From Sulfurovum sp. (lineage in GTDB: Bacteria > Campylobacterota > Campylobacteria > Campylobacterales > Sulfurovaceae): a stretch of DNA of 5,115 nt. Under the pieces are notes generated by a model. The model saw nothing but the letters and a program-made list of their open reading frames with translations, made no database searches and was not told where the DNA came from. This document shows positions 1 through 5,115 of this stretch, one piece after another. Position numbers and translations under genes: made by a program. How positions within the stretch are numbered: the stretch's first letter is position 1; each line of letters opens with the position of its first letter. The stretch covers positions 1-5,115 of the forward strand of contig JALSTF010000023.1 of assembly GCA_026983895.1 (NCBI GenBank). Reading direction: 5' to 3'.

Positions 1-1
1 C

Positions 2-1279
2 CCTCTTGTCTCTTTTGTGATCCTGGAGCACAACAAAAGGGGAGAAACGGCGGCGGACGGCATTGTGATCACACCGTCGCACAATCCGCCCCAGGACGGA
101 GGATTCAAATACAACCCTCCGAACGGAGGCCCTGCCGATACGGATGTAACGGCTATGATCGAAAAACGGGCGAATGAGATATTGCAAAACGGTCTGGACG
201 AGGTCAAGACCGTAAGCTATGAAGACGCTGCAAATTCGCCGTATGTGCACGCATACGATTTTATCACACCCTATGTGGAAGCCTTGTCACAAATCGTGGA
301 TATGGAAAAGATCCAGAAAGCAAAGTTGAAAATGGCTGCACATCCTCTCGGAGGCTCTTCGATAGAGGTCTATGAAAAAATAAGATCATACTACCATCTT
401 GATATGGAGATCATACATCCCTATGTCGATTTTACTTTTTCTTTTATGACGCTGGATCATGACGGCAAAATACGTATGGACTGTTCTTCGCCCTATGCCA
501 TGGCTTCCCTTTTGGAACTGAAAGACAAGTATGACCTTGCTTTTGCGAATGATACGGATTCGGACAGGCACGGCATCGTTACGCCCAAAGGCGGGCTGAT
601 CAACCCCAACCATTATTTGAGTGTTGCCATCTGGTATCTTTATCAACACCGACAAGCATTTTCGGCAAATCTCAAAGTCGGCAAAACACTGGTATCGAGT
701 TCGATGATAGACAGAGTGTGCAAAAGCCTTGGCATAGAAGTCTACGAAGTGCCGGTCGGCTTCAAATGGTTCGTGGACGGATTGTTCGAAGGCTGGCTGG
801 GATTTGGGGGAGAAGAGAGTGCAGGGGCATCCTGCCTGAGAAAAGACGGCACAGTATGGACCACAGACAAAGATGGTATCATTATGACACTGCTGAGTGC
901 AGAGATCATGGCTGTAACGGGTAAAGATATTGCAGATCTCTATGCGGATCTCGAAGAAGAATTCGGGGCTGCCCACTATACCCGCATCGATGCCCCTGCC
1001 ACGTCGCGGCAAAAAAAGATACTGAAAACCCTCACGGCCGACATGATCGAAGTCAAGACCCTTGCCGGTGAGAAGATCGAAAAGATCCTCACCCATGCTC
1101 CCGGAAACGGTGCTGCGATCGGAGGGTTGAAGATCGTCACGGAAAATGCCTGGGTAGCGATGCGCCCGTCAGGTACGGAGGATATCTATAAGATTTATGC
1201 CGAGAGTTTCATTTCCGAGACACATTTGCAGGAGATTCAGAAAGAGGCTCAAGCAATGATGGAAAAACTGTTCAGATAA
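2..1279 (+). CDS. pgm: Phosphoglucomutase, alpha-D-glucose-specific (5'-truncated by window edge)
   Basis: This cytoplasmic enzyme interconverts glucose-1-phosphate and glucose-6-phosphate through a phosphoserine and glucose-1,6-bisphosphate, linking glycolysis to nucleotide-sugar and glycogen synthesis. The frame is open from base 2, so the start lies upstream; 425 residues remain, and since E. coli Pgm has about 546, roughly 120 N-terminal residues are missing. All superfamily signatures in the remaining part are intact: the phosphoserine loop TPSHNPP (serine codon 77-79), the metal loop DTDSDRHG (551-574), the sugar-binding loop GGEESAG (806-826) and the C-terminal phosphate-binding RPSGTED (1163-1183). 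Long stretches such as VGFKWFVDGLF and KYNPPNGGPADT match E. coli Pgm as I remember it, which separates it from the ManB/GlmM mutases. The GTG at 17 lies inside the conserved fold and is not the real start. It ends 13 bases before the next gene, so the two are probably co-transcribed. It looks fully active. Confidence 0.96.
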   Translation, partial: PLVSFVILEHNKRGETAADGIVITPSHNPPQDGGFKYNPPNGGPADTDVTAMIEKRANEILQNGLDEVKTVSYEDAANSPYVHAYDFITPYVEALSQIVDMEKIQKAKLKMAAHPLGGSSIEVYEKIRSYYHLDMEIIHPYVDFTFSFMTLDHDGKIRMDCSSPYAMASLLELKDKYDLAFANDTDSDRHGIVTPKGGLINPNHYLSVAIWYLYQHRQAFSANLKVGKTLVSSSMIDRVCKSLGIEVYEVPVGFKWFVDGLFEGWLGFGGEESAGASCLRKDGTVWTTDKDGIIMTLLSAEIMAVTGKDIADLYADLEEEFGAAHYTRIDAPATSRQKKILKTLTADMIEVKTLAGEKIEKILTHAPGNGAAIGGLKIVTENAWVAMRPSGTEDIYKIYAESFISETHLQEIQKEAQAMMEKLFR

Positions 1280-1280
1280 C

Positions 1281-1286
1281 GAGGAG
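1281..1286 (+). promoter_or_regulatory. Ribosome binding site of the nucleotidyltransferase gene
   Basis: GAGGAG lies six bases before the ATG at 1293, a strong Shine-Dalgarno match at good spacing. It occupies most of the 13-base gap after the pgm stop codon. This fixes the start and leaves no room for a separate promoter, supporting translation from a shared transcript. Confidence 0.8.
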
Positions 1287-1292
1287 AATACA

Positions 1293-3794
1293 ATGAAAGC
1301 AGTAGTCATGGCAGGCGGATTCGGAACAAGGATCCAGCCGCTGACCAATTCACGACCCAAACCGATGTTGCCCGTCATGAACAAACCGATGATGGAGCAT
1401 ACCATGATGATGCTCAAAGAAGTGGGTATCACAGAATTTATAGTGCTGCTCTATTTCAAACCTGAAATCATTCAGGATTATTTCAAGGACGGAAGCGCAT
1501 TCGGCATCGATATCACTTACGTCATTCCCGATGACGATTACGGTACAGCAGGTGCTGTCAAGCTGGCACAGGCATATATCGGGGATGAGAATTTCATCAT
1601 TATAAGCGGCGACCTTGTAACAGACTTTGATTTTAAAAAGCTTTTTGAATTTCATAACGCAAAAAGATCAAAGCTCTCCATAGGGCTCACTTCGGTCGAA
1701 AACCCTTTGCAGTTCGGTGTAGTCATCGCCAATGAAGACCATGTCATAGAAAAGTTCCTGGAAAAACCAAGCTGGGGGGAGGTTTTCAGCGATACGATCA
1801 ATACAGGGATCTACATCATAGAGCCTGAGATCCTGGAGCATATCCCTGCGGGTGAAAATTTTGATTTTGCCAAAGATCTTTTCCCTGCACTGATGGAGAA
1901 AAACATAGAATTGATGGCCTGCAATCTTGAAGGATACTGGCGTGATGTCGGAAACCCTCAGAGCTACAGGGAAGTGTATGAAGACATTTTCAACGGTACG
2001 GTAAAATTTGACTTTGCCGGCAAAAAGAAAAAATATCCTGACGGAGTGCTCTATTCACTCGGGAAAAATAAAATTGCCGATTCTGTAGAAATTATCGGAA
2101 CAGTGCTTCTGGGCAACAATGTCACACTCAAAAAAAATGTAAAACTCTCCAATACGGTGATCGGAGACAATGTGACCATCGGTGCCTCTTCCAAAATAAA
2201 AAACAGTGTTTTCTGGGAAGATATAACCGTCAAGAACAATTTTCTGCTTGATAACGGTGTGATCTGCAACCATAACTTTATCGACAGGAACGTGACCGCT
2301 TCGTCCGGACTCATCCTGGCCGAGAACTGTGAGGTGGGGGAACTGACAAGATTCGACAAAGATGTCATCATCTGGCCGGATAAAAAAATAGAACCCGCTT
2401 CCGTAGTGACGAACAATTTGATCTTGGGCAGCAAATACAAAAATTCCATTTTTGAAGACGGGAGTGTTTATGGCAAAAGCAATATAGAACTCTCCTGTGA
2501 AATGGCCACCAAGCTCGGAGAGTCCCTGGGGGCACAGCTGGCCGTTGACTCCATCGTCGTGGTCGGACGCGACCATGACAAAAATTCGCGGATGGTCAAA
2601 CGGGCTTTTTTGGGAGGGCTTTTGTCTTCGGGAGTCCATATACTGGATTTGAAAGAAGTGCCGCCTTCTGTACTCAGATATACGCTTGCGTATGACAATA
2701 CCCTCAGTGCCGGTGTACATTTCAAACGCTGTCTGAACGATACGGCAAGTTCGGAAATAACCTTTTTCAACGAAGAAGCGATGAAAATACATTCGGGATT
2801 TGCCCAGGCTGTTGAAAAAACATTTTTTACTGAAAAATTCCGTCGTGTCGACTTCAACAAGATCGGAAAAATACATGACAGCGAACATCATATGGAATGT
2901 ACCCATTACAAACAGGCCATTGGGGATAAAGTGGACCATAAGATCATCAAGCATGAAAATTTTAAAGTGGTCGTAGATGTCATGCACGGTACGACCACGG
3001 ATATCTTTCCCGGGATCGTGAATGATATGGGTATGGAACATATTATCCTTGATGCCTATTATGATGAACAGAAACTGTCAAATATTGCAATCCTGGAAAG
3101 ATCATCGCAGTCAAATGTATCTAAAATAGTACAATGCCTGGATTATGATATGGGCCTTTTGATCTATCCCAATGCGCAGCAGATCGTTCTGGTGGCAGAC
3201 ACAGGCCTTGTACTCAGCAAGGTCGAGGCATTGTATGCGGTGCTGGAACTTCTCAATATGGATGCGAAAGATCAAAAGAAGAGAGTCTTCCTGCCTGTAT
3301 GGGCCCCGGATATCAGATATTTTAAAAATCTCATCATCCAGAGGGGAAAATATGCCGATTTTAAGGCTGAAAAGCTCAAAGAATATGACCTGATCGCTAC
3401 GGTTGACGGCAATTTTACCTTTACCGAATTCAGCTACACCCGGGATGCCATCTATGCAAGTTTGAAGATCATGGAACTTTTGAGTACTTACAAAGTCGAT
3501 CTGTCTACGCTTGTAAGAGGTATGGATGATTTTTACTACAAACAGTTCAAGGTGGAATGTCCGCAAAAACTGAAAGGCAAAATGATGAGAAAGTTCCTCA
3601 AATATGCCAAAGGGAAAAAGTCGTCTTCGCGTGTGGGTGTGAAGATCTGGGAAGATACGCACGACTGGGTCCTCATGATCCCGGACCAGTACAGCGAACA
3701 TCTCAATTTATATATTCAGGCAGCCGATGACAAAAGAGGCGAGAGACTCTATGCACGCTATCTTGAAAAAATAGAACAATTTGCAAAAGAGTAA
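1293..3794 (+). CDS. Sugar-phosphate nucleotidyltransferase with beta-helix and degenerate phosphohexomutase-like C-terminal domain
   Basis: The predicted reaction is NTP + hexose-1-phosphate to NDP-hexose + pyrophosphate in the cytoplasm. Residues 1-235 form a nucleotidyltransferase domain: AGGFGTRIQPLT with PKPMLPV (7-28), GD at 106-107 for metal binding, EKPSWGE (157-163), NTGIYI (170-175) and GYWRDVGNP (214-222), the last typical of mannose-1-phosphate guanylyltransferases. Residues about 255-310 carry hexapeptide repeats of a left-handed beta-helix (VLLGNNVTL, TVIGDNVTIG), with a looser continuation to about 390. From about 395 to 830 it resembles phosphomannomutase/phosphoglucomutase (KLGESLGAQL, VVVGRDHDKNSRM, CP..KG.MMR), but all four active-site signatures are replaced, so mutase activity is unlikely. 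Such fusions, about 830-840 residues long, are known in cyanobacteria and other bacteria. GDP-mannose is the usual annotation; the Pgm and GH57 neighbours make a glucose-1-phosphate substrate plausible. The family is clear, the substrate is not. Confidence 0.9.
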   Translation: MKAVVMAGGFGTRIQPLTNSRPKPMLPVMNKPMMEHTMMMLKEVGITEFIVLLYFKPEIIQDYFKDGSAFGIDITYVIPDDDYGTAGAVKLAQAYIGDENFIIISGDLVTDFDFKKLFEFHNAKRSKLSIGLTSVENPLQFGVVIANEDHVIEKFLEKPSWGEVFSDTINTGIYIIEPEILEHIPAGENFDFAKDLFPALMEKNIELMACNLEGYWRDVGNPQSYREVYEDIFNGTVKFDFAGKKKKYPDGVLYSLGKNKIADSVEIIGTVLLGNNVTLKKNVKLSNTVIGDNVTIGASSKIKNSVFWEDITVKNNFLLDNGVICNHNFIDRNVTASSGLILAENCEVGELTRFDKDVIIWPDKKIEPASVVTNNLILGSKYKNSIFEDGSVYGKSNIELSCEMATKLGESLGAQLAVDSIVVVGRDHDKNSRMVKRAFLGGLLSSGVHILDLKEVPPSVLRYTLAYDNTLSAGVHFKRCLNDTASSEITFFNEEAMKIHSGFAQAVEKTFFTEKFRRVDFNKIGKIHDSEHHMECTHYKQAIGDKVDHKIIKHENFKVVVDVMHGTTTDIFPGIVNDMGMEHIILDAYYDEQKLSNIAILERSSQSNVSKIVQCLDYDMGLLIYPNAQQIVLVADTGLVLSKVEALYAVLELLNMDAKDQKKRVFLPVWAPDIRYFKNLIIQRGKYADFKAEKLKEYDLIATVDGNFTFTEFSYTRDAIYASLKIMELLSTYKVDLSTLVRGMDDFYYKQFKVECPQKLKGKMMRKFLKYAKGKKSSSRVGVKIWEDTHDWVLMIPDQYSEHLNLYIQAADDKRGERLYARYLEKIEQFAKE
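3785..3791 (+). promoter_or_regulatory. Probable weak ribosome binding site of the GH57 gene
   Basis: AAAAGAG sits inside the last codons of the preceding gene, eight bases before the TTG at 3800. The match to the anti-Shine-Dalgarno is only partial (AAGAG). With a 5-base intergenic gap, translational coupling to the upstream gene is likely. It supports TTG at 3800 over ATG at 3815, though not decisively. Confidence 0.45.
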
Positions 3795-3799
3795 ACATT

Positions 3800-5115
3800 T
3801 TGAATCTCAGTATTATGTGGCACATGCATCAGCCGGATTATCGTGACAGGGAGGGTGTCATGCAAATGCCCTGGGTCTTTCTGCATGCCATCAAAGATTA
3901 CTATGATATGCCCTGGATAGCAGCCAAATATGAAAAGATACAGGTGACGTTCAATATCACTTCGCCTTTGCTGGAACAGCTGAAACTGTACACGACCCGT
4001 CCGCAGCAGTCCGACCTGTTTTTGTCACTCTGGCTGAAAGATCCGGCACAGTTGAAAGAACAGGAAAAAAACTGGCTTGTCAAACTATGCAAAAGTGCGC
4101 AGCTTGAGACCATGGCCGAATCTCTCCCTCACTATAAAGTGTTATATCATCAGGAGCATTTTACTTCTGCAGAGTTGACGGATCTGGAAGTACTGTTCAT
4201 ACTCGCCTGGTGCGGAAACTATTTGAGAACACAGAATACTGCTGTACAGAGCCTGATCAAAAAAGAGAAAAATTACAGTGAAGACGACAAAGCACATCTT
4301 TTAGATGTGCTGGCACAGTTCATCGCCGGTATTTGGGACTTTTACAAACACTTGCATGATGAAAAACGGATCACGATCAGCACAACACCTTTTTATCATC
4401 CTATCCTGCCTCTGCTGATGGATATGAAAAATGCACAAAAAGCGAACCCGCAGACGGTGATACCCGAAATGTATGAAACACTGGAAAAAGATGCTTCGTT
4501 GCAGGTACAAAAAGCACAGGCACTGTTCTCCGATACTTTCGGATATGAGACCGATGTATTCTGGCCTGCGGAGGGTGCTGTGGATATATCGAGTGTGAAT
4601 CTTATGAGCTCGCTGGGTATCAGATGTATAGCAACCGATGAAGCCATACTTTTCAAATCACTTCATTCGCAGAGCAGATCACTTCTTTATTCTCCCTATA
4701 ATTACAATGGGATGGTCATGGGGTTCAGAGACCATGAACTGAGCGACATGATAGGATTTGAATACCGATACAAAGAAGCACAGGATGCAGTTTCAGATTT
4801 TGTTTCCCGCCTGAAAAAGATTGAAAATATCAACGACAATGCCACGGTTTTTGTCGTACTCGACGGTGAGAATGCCTGGGAATTCTATAGGAACAACGGC
4901 TTTGATTTCTTGGACCTGTTCTACAAGACACTGGATAGAACGGACTGGTGCAGAACTGTCCGTATGGAAGAGGCAGAGCACTTTCCCACCCGTGAGCTTA
5001 TCGATCTGGCACCGGGAAGCTGGATAAACGGATCCTTTGATACCTGGGTCGGGGAAAAGGAAAAAACAAGGGCCTGGGAACTTTTGTTCGCAGCGAAAAA
5101 AGATTATGCGCATCA
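3800..5115 (+). CDS. Glycoside hydrolase family 57 alpha-glucan-active enzyme (3'-truncated by window edge)
   Basis: A retaining (beta/alpha)7-barrel enzyme that would hydrolyse or transfer alpha-glucan chains (alpha-amylase or 4-alpha-glucanotransferase type). I can read 438 residues without a stop; relatives are usually longer, so the C-terminal part is outside. All five GH57 conserved regions are visible: WHMHQPDYRD (7-16); TTPFYHPILPLL (195-206); FWPAEGAVD (254-262) with predicted nucleophile Glu258; VLDGENAWE (353-361) with predicted acid/base Asp355; and SWINGSFDTW (407-416). MPWVFLHAIKDYYDMPW after the first motif is also typical. TTG at 3800 is chosen because it gives the usual N-terminus NLSIMWHMHQPDY; the first ATG (3815) would cut away the first beta strand. 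No signal peptide is visible, so it should act in the cytoplasm, probably on glycogen or maltodextrin. It begins 5 bases after the previous stop. The family is certain; the exact reaction cannot be read from this. Confidence 0.93.
   Translation, partial: MNLSIMWHMHQPDYRDREGVMQMPWVFLHAIKDYYDMPWIAAKYEKIQVTFNITSPLLEQLKLYTTRPQQSDLFLSLWLKDPAQLKEQEKNWLVKLCKSAQLETMAESLPHYKVLYHQEHFTSAELTDLEVLFILAWCGNYLRTQNTAVQSLIKKEKNYSEDDKAHLLDVLAQFIAGIWDFYKHLHDEKRITISTTPFYHPILPLLMDMKNAQKANPQTVIPEMYETLEKDASLQVQKAQALFSDTFGYETDVFWPAEGAVDISSVNLMSSLGIRCIATDEAILFKSLHSQSRSLLYSPYNYNGMVMGFRDHELSDMIGFEYRYKEAQDAVSDFVSRLKKIENINDNATVFVVLDGENAWEFYRNNGFDFLDLFYKTLDRTDWCRTVRMEEAEHFPTRELIDLAPGSWINGSFDTWVGEKEKTRAWELLFAAKKDYAH

Noticed and set aside
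386..1096. 236-codon open frame on the minus strand inside pgm
   Set aside because: Antisense to a strongly conserved Pgm sequence, with no recognisable domain.
1280..1292. Possible promoter or terminator between pgm and the nucleotidyltransferase gene
   Set aside because: The gap is 13 bases, almost all taken up by the ribosome binding site, and shows no hairpin or T-run.
2055..3041. 328-codon open frame on the minus strand inside the nucleotidyltransferase gene
   Set aside because: Lies entirely antisense to a well-supported gene whose domains cover the same bases. The product shows no recognisable motif and an odd composition, as expected of a codon-bias shadow.
3111..3701. 196-codon minus-strand open frame inside the C-terminal mutase-like domain
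   Set aside because: Shadow of the coding strand, without motif support and without a plausible operon context.
2709..3722. Frameshifts or sequencing errors as the cause of the lost mutase motifs
   Set aside because: The residues between the lost motifs still align in the same frame with fold landmarks, and no other frame shows TASHNP, DGDADR or RPSGTEP at those places. Substitution explains the pattern better than frameshift.

Overview
The window looks like part of one co-directional operon for sugar-phosphate and alpha-glucan metabolism, all on the + strand and almost gap-free. It holds three genes: the last three quarters of an E. coli-type phosphoglucomutase (pgm), a complete 833-residue sugar-phosphate nucleotidyltransferase with a left-handed beta-helix and a phosphomannomutase/phosphoglucomutase-like C-terminal domain, and the first ~438 residues of a glycoside hydrolase family 57 (GH57) enzyme that runs off the right edge. 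The intergenic gaps are 13 and 5 bases. I see no promoter, terminator, RNA gene, repeat, mobile element or CRISPR array, and no stretch over 300 bases lacks a gene.

Organism: base composition is moderate, somewhat under 50% GC by eye, with many AAA/GAA codons and mixed third positions. The combination of an E. coli-like Pgm, a nucleotidyltransferase/PMM-like fusion and a GH57 enzyme would fit a Gram-negative bacterium such as a free-living Campylobacterota (Sulfurovum/Sulfurimonas type). This is an impression from gene content, not something the sequence proves.

How the genes may work together: Pgm interconverts glucose-6-phosphate and glucose-1-phosphate. The second protein has an intact nucleotidyltransferase head that would join a hexose-1-phosphate to a nucleotide. 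The GH57 enzyme would hydrolyse or rearrange alpha-glucan. The simplest reading is storage-polysaccharide (glycogen-like) or related glucan metabolism, though the nucleotidyltransferase family is usually annotated as mannose-1-phosphate guanylyltransferase and its true substrate is open.

The most interesting point is that the phosphohexomutase-like half of the second protein has lost all four catalytic/binding signatures of its superfamily while keeping the fold landmarks. It therefore looks like a pseudoenzyme domain fused to an active-looking nucleotidyltransferase, next to a genuine mutase gene.
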